This document shows positions 34,275-47,900 of a DNA stretch of 64,000 bases, in pieces. Each line of letters begins with the position of its first letter. Positions within the stretch are counted from its first letter, which is position 1. Below the pieces are notes generated by a model. That model made no database searches, was not told the origin of the DNA, and saw only the letters and a list, made by a program, of their open reading frames with translations. This DNA comes from Papio anubis (lineage: Eukaryota; Chordata; Mammalia; Primates; Cercopithecidae). The DNA lies in contig NC_044978.1 in the NCBI RefSeq assembly GCF_008728515.1, positions 7,335,771-7,399,770 of the forward strand, given 5' to 3'. The translations under genes were made by a program, and so were the position numbers.

Positions 34275-36728
34275 ATGGATGTTATTACTCCCCTTATTAC
34301 TCTGAGAATATCAAACATACTTTTTAAAAACTAATCATTTTCATTTCACATTCAGTGAACTCATCTTCCAAACACTGATTTCACGGCATTAATTTTATTT
34401 ATAAGTTTAATTTTAATTTGCATATTCATTTTGAAAAGTATTTTATATATTCCCTGACTCTGTCTCTCTTCATTTACCTCTTGATGTTTGGTGGTATTTT
34501 GGTTGCCTTCATTCATCGAACCCCCTGCACCCCAATCCCAGAACCAGATCTTGTACTGGCACCTTGGAGCTCTTGTTCCAACATGAACCTGGGAGTATGA
34601 CACGTCCAGTCTCCAAGCCTGGAAGTATCTGCACTCAAGTCTTGGGTGGGAGGCTGCCTCTGCTCCAGCCAGCCAGCCCCAGATACTCAGCTTTCTAGGG
34701 AGGAGCTTACAGGCTTTTTATCCCAGCTTCCTTTCCCAACTTTTCAGTTACGACCCAGCTGCTGATTTCAAACACAGGGGCTGACCTGGGTCCAGGGGTT
34801 GGATCGGGTACTGTTAGCCTTCGTCATCCTGTAGGAAGCAAACTCTACCTGCTCCTGTTTCCCTAACCAGAGTCCAGCAGGCCCTCACTTCAGCTTCAGT
34901 TACTGGTATATTCCTAGTGTTTTTCTCAGCCATGGGCACAGTTATGTTGCTTTTGATTAATGTTTTAAAATTTGTCCCTTTTTATATTTTATCTATGTGA
35001 TTGGTACTTGGAACCAAGGAAGAAGCAAAGGGTGTATGAATGAAAGTATGAACTCACATGATAATGCCCTCTTTACGGGAATTTTTCTCTATCTTCCTCA
35101 CCTCAATGGCAACCTATTAACATAACGCAGAGTAGGGAAAATGTCTCCTCTTGGAGAGTGAATTTAGGAGAACGAACAGCTCCATGCCCCTCCCCTCCTG
35201 TGTTAGTTACACCAGGGTTCCCAGAGCACCTGCATTAGAATCTTCTGAAACACTCATTAAAAATGCATATTCTTGGGCCCCCTCCAGACTTACCCATATG
35301 TGAATATCTGGGGGTGGGAGCCAGGAGTTTGCGTTTTTAACTGCATTTTAGCTGTTTCTTTTGCAAACTGAAGTTTTGAGAATCAATGCCATACTCAGAA
35401 CCTCCTCTTTGTAACGTCCTGTTTCTAAGAACCTCTTGGGTCCTGTCTCATTTGATCCTAGGAGGGATAGTGAGGGCATTTAATGCAACAATCAGCTAAA
35501 CTTTGACTTCATACAGGAAAGTAAACACTTGTAGTCAAACACTCTCCATGAAATACCTTTAAAGCAAGAAAGTATGTTAAAAATGGTTATCTCGCTAGTT
35601 AGTATCAAGAAACTACCTTCTGTGTAATCACCATGGTGTCCACCTGGTGACTGACAGGGCATCACCGGGCTCAAGAGTGAAGGAAGCTGTGAGGGACAGG
35701 CTTTGGATAATGGCTCTTGACCACTGGAGTGGGGCTTAGGGATAAGTCCACGTATCCAACCTTTATAGCCGATAGGGACTCACAGCAGTTAAATGCTCTA
35801 TTTTAATTTCCTCCTTTACACCTGCTTTTGAGCACACTGAAGCAATGACAAGGGAGGAAATATGAGTCGAATAATTAAAAATGATGATATATGCTCGTTT
35901 CATGAACATTAAAGTACAGGTAGGAGGAAATGTACATCTTAAGGAAGAAAAGGAGAAAATATTCAAAATACATTTAAGTTCAAAGAGAGTGAATACACAT
36001 TTGTTTTCCAGCTCTCTCACTTGTAATTCAATATGATATGTCAAAACTAAAGGCGAGGCTCATACCCAAATATTCCATAACCTGGGAAAACTTTGATATT
36101 TTTTTTTTTCCATTTTTGCTCATGTGCTCTTCATTTGTGGTCCTCATTGCTAAGACAATTTCTCATCTTTGTCTTTGCTCCGCTGCTGGCCTCTCATCTC
36201 TTCTCAATTTTCATGTGGTACTGATGCTAATAGATCTTCTATGTAAAAAGTGACTCCCATTAATTACAGCAATGTTGTGTAACTGGAAAGCCCCAAATTA
36301 TTTTACATGAGGAAAATGCCTTTTTAAAAAATTCTGTGTGGCAGCATGCCAGCCGAGAGCTACTCCTTAGCAAGGCCCTGCGGAGAGAAATACTGTGAGG
36401 CTCGGGAGACAGAGAGAAAGGAGACGCCTGGCTGCCAAGCCTCTGCTGCCCTGCTTTGCACGGGCCATGTGTCCAGGTACGTATGTGTGCACTCAGGACC
36501 ACAGAGACATCTAGGCAAAAAGTCTTCCTGAATGTGTTGCACCATTTTCAGAACCAGAAAATTAGAGTGTTGTCTAATTAGTCATTATACACTTAACCAC
36601 ATTACCACTATTGTCATATTCATTGCCAACATTTTCCCAGCATTCATAGCTTCTAGTGTTCTGTATTAGACATAGCAGGGTTTTAAAATAGAAGAACATG
36701 ATCCCTGCACACTGAAAATTGTAAAAAG
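34275..36728. other. Unique sequence with one MER5-type element
   Basis: 34,460-34,960 and 36,330-36,480 are more GC-rich than their surroundings. Around 36,340-36,476 a run ends in a strong donor-like 'tccag/gtacgt' (junction after 36,476), but nothing else supports an exon. Frames here are short and overlap on both strands. Confidence 0.45.
35225..35390 (+). mobile_element. MER5-type (hAT-Charlie) DNA transposon remnant
   Basis: 'gcacctgcattagaatcttc', 'attaaaaatgcatattcttg', 'gggccccctcc', 'tttgcgtttttaactgc' and 'ttttgagaatcaatgcc' follow MER5A-like order. The left terminal repeat is not clear. Confidence 0.65.
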
Positions 36729-37048
36729 CAGGGGCTGAGTGCAGCGGCCCATGCCTGTAATCCCAACACTTTGGGAGCCCAAGGCAGGCAGATAGCTTGA
36801 GTCCAGGAGTTCAAGACCAGCCTGAGCAACATGGTAAAACCCTTTCTCTACCAGAATTACAAAAAACTAGCCAGGCATGATGGCTACTCTGTAGCTAGTC
36901 CTAGCTACTCTGGATGCTGAGATGGGAGGATCACCAGAGCCCAGAAAGACAAGGCTGCAGTGAGCCATGATCATACTACTGCACTCCAGCCACAGGACAG
37001 AGTGAGATCCTGTCTAAAAAAAAAAAAAAAAAAAGAAAAAGAAAAGGA
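36729..37048 (+). mobile_element. AluJ-type element
   Basis: Diverged Alu with an A-rich tail. Duplication 'aattgtaaaaag' (36,717-36,728) against 'aattataaaaag' (37,049-37,060), one mismatch. Confidence 0.93.
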
Positions 37049-37237
37049 AATTATAAAAAGAAATATGATAATCATATAGATGTTTCTGAGAACATGTCAA
37101 TAACTAAAGAAAATGTCCATTAATTGCAGATAATAATATTCTCATTATGGCATTGTCCTCAGAATATATTTATATACATAAAATTAACAAGCCCTCCTCT
37201 AGCTAATATCTATTTGACAAATCACCCATGTCAGTAG

Positions 37238-37513
37238 ATGGCTGAGGCAAAGTCCTCATCATCGACTTCTGAAGAACCAGAAGTGATTAATGAGAGCCTG
37301 CACCAATGTACATGTGGAAAGGATGCAGTTACTTGTGTTGTGGAATATCTAGCCCAATCCTGGATCTGTGCCCGACAGAGGAAAAATACCGCAGCCAAAG
37401 CTCCTGGGGCTATTACAGTTAAAATGAGACCAGGAGGCCTCTGTTTTGGCTGCTGGGATGAAAGGAAATATGCTCCTTGTAAGTCAAACTGGAAAAGGAA
37501 CTACATTTTCTAA
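37238..37513 (+). other. 91-codon cysteine-rich frame near splice-like sites, function unknown
   Basis: The frame starts MAEAKSSSSTSEEPEV and has seven cysteines (CTC near residues 24-26, later CFGC). I recognise no family. A donor-like 'cctt/gtaagt' lies inside it (junction after 37,478), an acceptor-like 'tttttcatttttctag' precedes 37,560, and a second donor-like 'ggag/gtaaga' follows 37,639, outlining a possible 80-bp exon. If the first donor joined that exon, the frame would hit TGA at the junction, so the pieces do not make a longer protein. It could be part of a noncoding transcript, a worn old repeat, or chance. The start context is ordinary (G at +4, T at -3). Confidence 0.15.
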
Positions 37514-39230
37514 TAGAAATTGTGTTATAACAGAAGTATTGCATTTTTCATTTTTCTAGGACCCTGTATGTCTTCTGAGAGATGACCCCAAAAGGATGCC
37601 AGGTTCTCCATCAGATAAGAGAGAGCTTTGTGGTTGGAGGTAAGACCAAAAATGTTCTGATGCGTGCGTGGCCTTTACCTGGACAGAAAGGATCTCTGGA
37701 AAGACCCCTAGGATGATGAAAGTGGATGTCGCCAGAAGCCACAGCCACTAGCTCTTGGCTTGTTCTTCCTCTCATTTGCGACATTTACCTCATTTGTCAG
37801 AGTGCCAGGGCATGGATGGAGCAATTTTTAGTTATCTGAAACTCTACTTGCCATGTTTATCTGAACCCTTGACTGGCCCTTGTTATCTGTGATCTGCCTC
37901 TTCGCTGCTTTGTGGCCTTGTTACAGCCATGCCTGAGGTTTCACGTCTTGAAATAATGCTCACACTGCTAACTTAACCGGAAGGAGGCTGCCAAAGGCCA
38001 CAAGGGTCATCCCATGTGACACATTTTTTGAGTGTGCATCGCAAATAACACTGGCTCAGAGACCTGGGTCCTTGAGGAAGAATGCTTCTTGAACGAATGG
38101 ATGAATACTATTGCATCTACACGGAATCCACTGAACGTTAATAAGAAAAGTATACTATAAAGGATGACTCTTTATTGTAAACTCTTCAATCAGGCTAGTT
38201 AAATTTGATTTTTTCTTTTTTTAACAAGAGCCAAAGTGTTATGTGATGTTTCCCAACCATAGCTAGCAGCCTTATCTCTAATTCCTTACAATCCCACCTT
38301 TACCATGCTCTCATGTCAAGAATGCAGGCCTTTTCTCCTCTTCCACGATGGGGCCCATTTTGTTCCCAGAAGATAAATGTTTGCAGTTGGTCCCGAGATC
38401 TTCTCTAGGGAAACACAACCGTTCCAGTTAATGAGCTTTCAAAGCCTTACCCCCAACTGCCCAGAATATGATACATATTTCTGCCTGGATTTTATTCATA
38501 TTTTATTGTCACAGAAGGAACTGTCTACTAAGGAATTTGGATGAAAGGGCCTCTGGGAGGAATGGTTGATAAATTGGTGTCTTTTTTGTGGAATTTGGAA
38601 GAAAAAGTTTAAATACAACTAAGTTGATATTTATGTCTATTCTTGCAATGATTTACTAATAATAGAACCTAAAAAGGAAAACTCCCTGGTCAATATCATA
38701 TCTCTTACTGCACACTGGGGTGTTAGATTATGGTCCTATGTGCCTTTTTCCCATGAAGAGTTTGTGATTTTACTTCTGGATGGCTTGTAGTAAGAGTAAG
38801 TCAGGACTAAAGAAAGAAATGACAGGTACATTTGAACTCTGTAGTTTATAACATTGGGCAGGGGTTTGCTATAAACATAAAATCTCAAGGTAATTGTATA
38901 TATAATTATGTGCGAATGAATTTTGACAGGTATTTGCAATGCGTTGGTATTGCCATTTTAACACTTAATATACTTTTTGACAAAAATAGAAGGACGATTT
39001 GGTAATAAAGAGTGAATTCCCGAAGACAGCATAAAGAAGCAAAGGTATTATGGAAAAGCAGGTCTTTGGCTAACGATTCACTGCGATGTCTTTTTTAAAT
39101 GATGCAATATAACTTGAACAAATGTCAATTTCATTACAGCAACTTTTAAAATTCAGAGTCATTCTTTATAGCTTTAAATATGTTCAGGCCCCAAGTCTTT
39201 CTTCTTATTGAAGGTCAATATGTAACAAAA

Positions 39231-39262
39231 TTCATTCATTCATTCATTCACTCAACAAATGC
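39231..39262 (-). repeat. (ATTC)n run
   Basis: 'aaaattcattcattcattca' followed by 'ctcaacaaatgctta', the usual reverse look of an L2 end. Confidence 0.6.
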
Positions 39263-40500
39263 TTAAGGTCTCAGGTCCTAACACCAGTGTCATTTAGGTT
39301 ACCATGTTATAAAAAGATAAAAACAATGTGACATTTTCTTTCTTGTTAGAATGACATTATTTAAAAGATTTGAACTACTTACTATTAGCCTTTTCTTTAT
39401 AGAGGTTTCAAGGGTCACAGTTCCCTATAATATGTTATTTTGATGTATTTTGATATGTTTAGTTGCTGTGAAATGGAACAGCTGACCCCAGAATCACTAT
39501 TCAACGTTAAATGAATAAACGTTTTATTAAAATTCAACCCAAAAGGATAAGATACAACCTAGAAGTCAAAAGTTGGTTTTCTAAAATGATAACCAAAAGT
39601 TTATTCCTTCTCATAGTATTGAATTTATTTTATGTGAAGAGGTGGGTTTTTACGTTAGAACTCTGTCCACCAGAACTGAACTGAGATCTCCATGGGATGA
39701 GTAACAAGTAATAAAACTGATTTCCACTGGCCACACATCACAGATCAACCTTTTTATTTTATAGTCACACCATGGACAAAAAGGCTCCCCAAATCACCTC
39801 TTTATAATTCTCATCAGTTCGAACGGAATGAAAGCAAACAGCATTCTGGATGTAAGGTTAGCATTTTTTGTTTCCTGCCTTACATTTGAGTTTGTTTCAT
39901 TGCCCTCCTCTAACCTAAAAATTTAAAGATGGTGAATCTGCTTAATATGAACAGGACATGAAACGTCTGAAACCATAATTAATCAAAGACATTTCAGCCT
40001 ATTTTTGTTCGTGGAAATGGAGGTAAAAATTAAAACGTTCTGTAGAATATTCTGCTGTGTGCAAAGATCTGTAGCTGATTATAAATTTTAGAGATAGCGA
40101 GATATGAAAGAAAGCAGATACATGTGAAGGAGTTAGAGAATAATTAGTTAACTGAATGTTAAAAGTGGGGGGAGGAAATGTCTTTTTCAGGGCCACAGAC
40201 CACAGAAAGATATCCACTGTAAACAGCAACTTGACAAGCCCAAAGCCAAACTTATCCTCTAAATTCTCTAGGCAGCCAGTCCTCTCTCCTAAGCCCCTTA
40301 TTTCTGGCAGGTGTTCCATCATTGTTCTCTAAGTGTTCTGTAAGACATCTTTTTGCTTTTTATTTTTTAACTTTTACAATTAGTTACCAATGCCAACTAA
40401 TTCTTCTTGTGAAATACTTTACCTTCTGTCCCTTATTTCTAATCTCTATTGTCACAAATATAACTCCTGTTAATGCATGCCCAGGCTTCTGCAAAAGCCT

Positions 40501-40815
40501 TCTTTTTTTTCTTTTTTTTTTTTTTTTTTTTTTTTGAGACAGAGTTTTGCTCTGTGGCCCAGGCTGGAGTGCAGTGGTGCAATCTTGGCTTACTGTAACC
40601 TCCGCCTCCCAGGTTCAAGCAATTCTCCTGCCTCAGCCTCCCGATTAGCTGGGACTACAGACACCAACCACCATACGCAGTTAATTTTTGTATTTTTGTT
40701 AGAGACGGGGTTTCATTATTTTGGCCAGGCCGGTCTCGAACTCCTGACCACAGATGATCCACCCACCTCGGCATCCCAAAGTGCTGGGATTACAGGCGTG
40801 AACCACTGTGCCCAG
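40501..40815 (-). mobile_element. AluS-type element
   Basis: Full length, minus strand, with a long T tail. No clear duplication was found by eye. Confidence 0.92.
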
Positions 40816-41282
40816 TGTGAATCCAGTTCGTCCTGCACAATACTGCCAGATTATTCATGCCAACCTACTGCTTCTTATGCCACTATCTCACACCAGCATC
40901 TCCCGTGATGGCTCATCTTTGCAAACCCAGAGGCTCCCTTCTGACCCAAGCCTGCTTCTGGTGCTCCTTTATTCCTCCATACCCTCCAGCTTTCTTGCCT
41001 GCCTTCAATCCCTGAGTTTATGCCATGCCTGAAGCAAATATGCGTTCCCTTCATTCTTTCCAAATCCTAACATACTCATCAGCATTTCACTTTCTTCAAT
41101 GCCTAGTGCAACTCTCTCATGCTCCTACAACATAAATTGTCCGCACTGCTCTCCTGGGAATCCACAGTTACAGAGGGAGAGCAGGGACCACGTCTTCTAC
41201 TCACTGTGGTATCCCCAGTACCTAGGACCTAGCTCGACACAGCGCAAGTACTCATTGAACATCTGTTAAATAAATGGACGGA
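40816..41282 (+). mobile_element. L2 LINE 3' region
   Basis: The end is clear: 'gagagcagggaccacgtctt', 'gtatccccagtacctaggac', 'gttaaataaatggacgga'. The part before about 41,090 is weaker. A second, poorer L2-like end may follow at 41,340-41,420. Confidence 0.7.
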
Positions 41283-42806
41283 TAAGCGCCACTTCAAATG
41301 CTTTCTTAATTCTTTCTTTGGTATATGGCAAGTCCCCTAAGGATGGGGATGGTGTATATTATCCATTTGTCATCTCCTTTAATGTCTAGCATAGTTCCAT
41401 ATACTCAACACGCATCCAATCTATTCCTGTTCAATGCACAACCTTAGGTACACTCTCATCAGTATACAAAGGAAAAGTGACAAGAGAGGTAAGCACCGTG
41501 GTAGCCTTTGGTTTGAGTTCTTTCTTTCACCAAAATGATGCAGCATCTACTGTGAGTACAAAAGGAGGCATCCAGGAGAAGGGACAGGACTGTAGGGGGG
41601 AGGTGAGGGAAGGAGGCTGGGAGCTCATTTTCCCTCATGGGAGACCAGCTGGACGTTCTAGGGAAATGGAAGTCCATGCAGCCTTTTGGCTGGGAGTGTT
41701 GAGTCATGACACCTAATACCTTTCTCAGGTTCTGGGTACTGGGTTTGATTTCTCACACACTTAACCAAAAAGCCAGGTAAGAAGCTGGTGCAAGGAGTGC
41801 CGCATTACAATAAAGGTCCTGAGCAGCCATTCTCAGCCGCCTTCCCGGTGCTCTCTACTCTGCTTATGAAGAAAATTGCCTTCCAAGGGAGTGTCAGCGC
41901 TGTGACCGGCGATGATGGAGAGCATCCAAGGAGAATGCAATGATTATTTACCTCCACCTTGGCCTTGTCCTCAGCTCACAGCGCCCTGGTTCCAGTTCTC
42001 AAGCTCCTTTGATGAGGAGCTGTATATTCTAATCAATTGTAAGCTAAAGTGGACGTGGTTTCCTAAGTGTGGTCCTGCTTGAACACAACGTAAGTGAATG
42101 CATTCATTAATAAATGTACTTTATTTACACGCTGCAGACTGGGGCCTCGTGAACTCTGAATTCAGATGTTGAAAGCATGTGCTTCACATTAGCAAAGCCT
42201 TGACATTTTTAATCAGCCTGGCTCTGCTGCCTGCACACACAATGTGTCAACATGAGAAAGTGAAAATACTGTCTGTGGCTTCCAGTTCTCCGCACTCTGA
42301 TTAGGCATACACTGTCAACTTCATTTGTACTTGATCCATAAAAAGAGTTACATCGTGATATTCTCTTCAAATTCTGGCAAGCTTTATTGATGGCTTAGAT
42401 GTCTGAGTTAGTTTGGCTTCTATTAAAAACTCCAAATTTGTTTTTTAAAGTGATGAATTACTTCATTTTGTAGGTGTAGTTTTTCATATTCCAAAATAAT
42501 ATTTCTGACCTTGGGGAAGATTTAGATTGAATACCTTCTGTTAACCATTCATAGATTTTTCACATTTAGGTTACACTGAAAACCTGTTATGAACTTTCTA
42601 TTTAATAGTCCTCCTGACACCTTACTGCACTGGAGAAAGTCAAGACTGTGGTTATTCTTATTTTACTGGATGAGAAGGGGAAGAAAAATTTCAGGAATTA
42701 AAACAAGTCAGACTGTACTGACAGTGATCGAAACAATGAATTAGCAAATTCTAAAGCACGATAATAAGCCCAAGTTCTTCTTACCAACTAAGAAAACAAA
42801 TTTCAC
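41283..42806. other. Unique sequence
   Basis: Frames at 41,459-41,707 (-) and 41,477-41,716 (+) overlap on opposite strands and neither is recognised. No repeat beyond a possible L2 end near 41,340-41,420. Confidence 0.5.
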
Positions 42807-43100
42807 AGCTTGGTACAGTGGTTCTTGCCTGTAATCTCAGCACTTTGGGAGGCCAAGGCAGGAGGATCTCTTTAGATGAGGAATTCAAGACCAGCCTGGG
42901 CAACATAGGGAGACTGGGTCTCTAGAAAAAAAATTTTTTTTAATTAGCTGGGTATGGTGGCGCATGCCTGTGGTCCCAGCTACTTAGGAGGCTGAGGCTG
43001 GAGGATCTGAGCCCAGGTGGTTGGGGCTGCAGTGAGCCATGATCATGCCACTGCACCACAGCCTGGGTGACCCCATCCCCAAAATAAAATAAAACAACTA
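42807..43100 (+). mobile_element. AluJ-type element
   Basis: Diverged Alu with an (AAAAT) tail. Duplication 'gaaaacaaatttcac' (42,792-42,806) against 'gaaaataattttcac' (43,101-43,115), 13 of 15 alike. Confidence 0.92.
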
Positions 43101-43115
43101 GAAAATAATTTTCAC

Positions 43116-44587
43116 CCAAAAGAACCTGCTATTAAACTACATTGGTTTCATAAAGGTATCTAATTTTTCCATAGTGGTAGGAATGTGCTTCTTTTAGCAG
43201 AGACACACCACTACTTCTAGGAAAACAGATAAAAGCTAGTTTTCTTTGCAGAAGAATAGATAATACTTAAACATAATTTAGTCTGATGTTTCAACTTCAT
43301 TTCCCTCTCTTCATCATCAGATACTGTGTCCCTAACTGTCTAAAATTCTTTGAGACGTAACATAATGTAGGATATACACTATTCTTGTACTTGTACTTAC
43401 AGTTAAGATACGGTGCATCAAGCCTGTGGCAAGTTACAAGGTATAGCAGTCAGAGGTCTTCTAAAACAGATGCACAATCTTTTATTTATTACAGACCTTT
43501 TTATTGTTACAGCTGTACCATCATTATACTTCAGAATAATTCCTTATGCTCTGTTTGTCTGAACTATGAACGTATAGTCACTGTGCCTTTGTAAAAATGC
43601 CTTACTGGAGAAATCTTATTCTTGACCGACCAACCCTAGGACTTAAAGTACATTTCACTTGACTGAGCTGCCGTCTTTGCCAAACTGTGTCTGAATGACA
43701 GGAATACTGAAGAGCCCAGCTTCAGAAATGTTCGGATTACATGGTGTCATGTCTTTGGAACAAAATAGCTATGTGACCACAGCAAGAATCTAAAAACCTA
43801 AAAATAATTTTGAAATAATTGAACTGTGACCAAAAATATCTGAGACAAAATCAGCTTTGGGACAAAAATACATTTCCATCACGGTTATCTATTTCCTTTT
43901 ATTCTCAAATCATATTTGTCAGAGAAAGAACAAAAAAAATCCTTCCATTCAAGGAAAAGTTATGTTTTAAATAAATTACCTATTTTAGGGCTTAGTTGTC
44001 TTTGAAATTATATTCCAACACCATATAGCTTACAAAAATTTGAGTTGTCTCATGAAACACTCATTTGATCCACCAAAATGCATTAGCATAATTTCTCTCC
44101 CATCTCTTTGTTCACATTGTAGTTGTGGGATAAGAAAATCCTAGGAAAATGCAGCAAACAGGAAGCTTTACCCACATAAAAATTCCAATGAAAACTGAAC
44201 CAACTGCTTGACCCTCCTAAAAAAAGAAGAGAAGTATATTAAATTTTCTTTTAAGCTCACTGGAAAATTTTCATTATGTCCACTTTGATTTAGTTTGGGC
44301 CATGAATGTGCATATGTTTATTTTTATGGCTGGCTATGTCTACGTTGGCCCAGAAAACCGACTACTGTACAAACGTCAGTGCGAAAGCACGGTGTTTTGA
44401 AGAGCTGTGCTGACCTTGTTTTTACTGTAACAGCAGTCACTTAGTACACAAGATTTTGAGGCATGTGGAGCGACTGTACAAAAGTCATTGAGGGAATTCA
44501 CACTTTCCCAAACATAATATTTTGCCCATCTTGATGGAAATAATTCACATAAAGGTCTTTCCCCCTATAGTTTTGAATACAATATTT
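43116..44587. other. Unique sequence
   Basis: AT-rich, no recognised repeat or gene. Confidence 0.5.
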
Positions 44588-44603
44588 AAGAATAGCAAAA
44601 TAA

Positions 44604-44913
44604 GGCCGGGCGCGGTGGCTCAAGCCTGTAATCCCAGCACTTTGGGAGGCCGAGACGGGCGGATCACGAGGTCAGGAGATCGAGACCATCCTGGCTGACA
44701 CGGTGAAACCCCGTCTCTACTAAAAAAATACAAAAAACTAGCCGGGCAAGGTGGCGGGCGCCTGTGGTCCCAGCTACTCGGGAGGCTGAAGCAGGAGAAT
44801 GGCGGGAACCCGGGAGGCGGAGCTTGCAGTGAGCTGAGATCCGGCCCCCGCCTCCCACCCTGGGCGGCGAAAGGAGAGCCCCCCCTCACAAAAAAAAAAA
44901 AAAAAAAAAAAAA
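44604..44913 (+). mobile_element. Young AluYR-type element with a corrupted 3' end
   Basis: Near-consensus to 'gagatccggcc', with the cercopithecid words 'ggctcaagcctgtaatccc' and 'aaaaaactagccgggc'. Between about 44,845 and 44,890 many A and T positions read as C or G, just before an A run of about 25. Perfect 16-bp duplication 'aagaatagcaaaataa' at 44,588-44,603 and 44,914-44,929. Confidence 0.96.
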
Positions 44914-44929
44914 AAGAATAGCAAAATAA

Positions 44930-47900
44930 AGGACCTGTGCATTTGGGTATTCCAATAAAGTAAGTGACGTGAGCAGTCATTGAGTTCAGAGTGAGAGACG
45001 TCCCCTCACCTGAGCCCAGGGAAGTTAGCGAATGGCCCTTCATGCAGCTTTGGGAGCACCCACAGGTGAGTAAGAACCGTTCCATGCTGCCATGTGGGTC
45101 TGCCATCCCTTCCACTTATGACCTCTGACTGTTTGTCTTTGTTAGTCAATACTTGTAAATTGTTCAGCACAGATAAGAAGACTTACAGTGAAGTAGGCTG
45201 GTCAAAAGCTAAAGGGGTCTCAAAGTAGAAATGGTAATAACAGATCACATCATCCCTTCTCATCTACTTCCTGACCAATTCCTTAATAAGTTTTCATCAG
45301 CATTTGGAACTACAATGGGTAACAGAAAAAAGGGAACAGAAAGTATGAATGTGAAATGAATGTCTTTAAAATTTTTACCCCCAAATATCAGAGAAACAAA
45401 CTCTGTTATGCCCAGTCATTAAAAGAAACCTTTACCTCTGTGGCAATTTACAACAGATAAATGCAAGAGAAATTCACACTATGAAATAATAAAATAAGTG
45501 ACTCAGTGTCTCACGTAATATTCTTACTCATCTGTGGACCTGCAGAAAAACTGAAAGCCATTTTGATAAAACAGATGTGGAATGGTCTCAGTGGAAACGA
45601 CTGAAGGCTTGTGCCATGTAATTATTGTAAAATACCACACATCTGGCACAAAGTTTGGCCTTATATCAAAAGTCATTTAGGACGAAATGAGCAAGGAGAC
45701 TTCTGGCCTCATGAAAATCTTAGCTTGTATTTTAAACAATCATTTCAACTTTAAGTCCTCTCTTTACTAAATATAATGTATTTCATTAAGGAACAGTAAA
45801 GTTTCTCCAAACCACCAAACAAATAATTAAGGCATTAAAACTGGACAACTGCTTTCTATTATTTCAAAGAAAATACAGAGATATAAATTTGTACAAAGCA
45901 ATCTAGTTCCATGGGGGAAAAAAATAAAGAATGTAGAAAATTTATAAAGGACCTTTTCATTCATGAAAAGCTAAGGTCTCAGAGGAACTCTGGAATAACT
46001 TGCATATGAGTTTATCACTAATCCATCATCAGGGGAAAACTCCACGCTGAGAGAGGACCCCGTTAATGTATTCTGAGTCCAGTGGAGCAGAAGCAGGAAT
46101 GTTCTGGCTATAATATTTCTCTCCATTGCTGCAGCCATCTGCCCGTCATGGGTCACATCCACTACGTACCAGCAGCACAGGCTTGCCCCACATTTGTTTT
46201 TATCAAAAGTCAAATCTTGAAGTTGGCAAAGCCTTGCCTTGCTTTCTACCCCCAAAGTATAACATGAATCCACAATTAACCTGATAAAGAGAAATAACAG
46301 GATATTCCTACATAACCCCTTCTAAGTAAGCATCTCTCAGAGGAAGCAGTGATTTTATAGTGGAAAAAAAAAAACTTTCAGTAATGAAATAACACTAGTG
46401 AGAATAAATAAGAAACTTCTTGGTGCTCCCTTAATTAGAAAAACAGAGCTTTAAAAATATGCTTGCATTGTGAATTTTTTAAAGATTCATTTCAAATACA
46501 TGATTTTGCTGTTTATTATACTTTGTTAGACTGCTAAATTGTTTAAAGTTTATCCATCTTCTGAATTTTATTTTTCTCATCCACAAAGATGTTATATCTT
46601 AAAAATAACTTTAATGTTATATGTAATATGCTAGCTTTACAATATCAAGAGTACTTGGAAATAAATGAAATGAGCCTTATTTAGCCAACATACAGTGTTT
46701 TATCGATATACAAACAGAAAAATGTCATGTAATGAGATGATTAAGAAAAACATGAGCTTTGTGTCTTAAAGGTTATCCATTTTAGGTTACAGTAATTGAT
46801 CCCAGGCACTTCAAATGTTTAAAACATTCCAAACCCTCAGCCAAATGTTGAAGACATAACTCTGCCAGAATTTCAGTAGAGAAAATTTTAGAAGGCTGTT
46901 CAAATCCAAAGAAAAGGAAAAATATATATTATTGCTGAAAATTGTACGTTGTTCTGCCTTCCAATGAAAACCATAGCCAAATAAGCTTTCATTAAATTGG
47001 AACAAGATGACAAATACTAAAGCTGAAAATGCATACAGTAAATGGAAACATTAAACATTACATAAGGTCTCTGAAGTATAACAAAAAAAATGGAGACAGA
47101 AAATAAAAGAAAATATTTTCAATATCTTAACAGCTGTCTCCTCTTTCCCCGAGACACACAAGTAAAACAGGTAATGGCCTTTGAAACTAAACTTCAATTT
47201 TTAAAAGAGCGAAGAAGGAGTGCCAGTTAATTCATAAATTTTACCGCCAAGACTCTGCAAAGCTAGGAATATTTACAGTAGTTACACACAGCCTACCTGG
47301 AGACCCTTTTACTGTAGCCAGGTGAAGTGACAGACTGCCAGAGACTCACTCGCCATAAACTTCATTGCACAACAATAACATGTTGTACATAAAACTGCAA
47401 ACTGGCAGGCGAGCAATGATCTTACTGCATAGCAGTTTGGGGTACGTTTTTCATCTTCTATGAAGGTTATAACAAAAACTGAACAAGTAGTGCGTTGTAC
47501 AGCTCAAATGGGCCATGGCATAACACAGAGACCGCAGGGGAGAACTTGTTTTGCCTTTGTCTATAGGAGCAAGTAGAATTTAAAATTTTTCTTCTGACCA
47601 GGTAGTTGAAATATTCTCATCACCAATGCAAAGAAAACTCCTAGCTAATTTTCACATGCAGAAATATGTACCCGTAAACAAACTGTCCCAGTTAAGCAGT
47701 GTACTACTGGCTGTCACAGCATAATGCTAATTCAAAGGGAGCCAATGTTAGCAGCTTCTGCCCAGCAGCTTTCACTGTAAGGAAACAGTTAACATGTTTA
47801 GAATTCAGTTAGGAGGTTCTCTCTCTGAGGAAACAAAGTCTAGGATATTTTAAAGATGAAAAAAAAAATTACTACTTAAGTATTCTAAAACAGTGTCTGC

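Larger units (their letters stand above)
37061..40500. other. Repeat-poor unique block
   Basis: About 3.4 kb without a young repeat. Contains the 91-codon frame at 37,238 and an (ATTC)n run near 39,231-39,262 that may belong to an old L2/MIR end. Confidence 0.5.
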
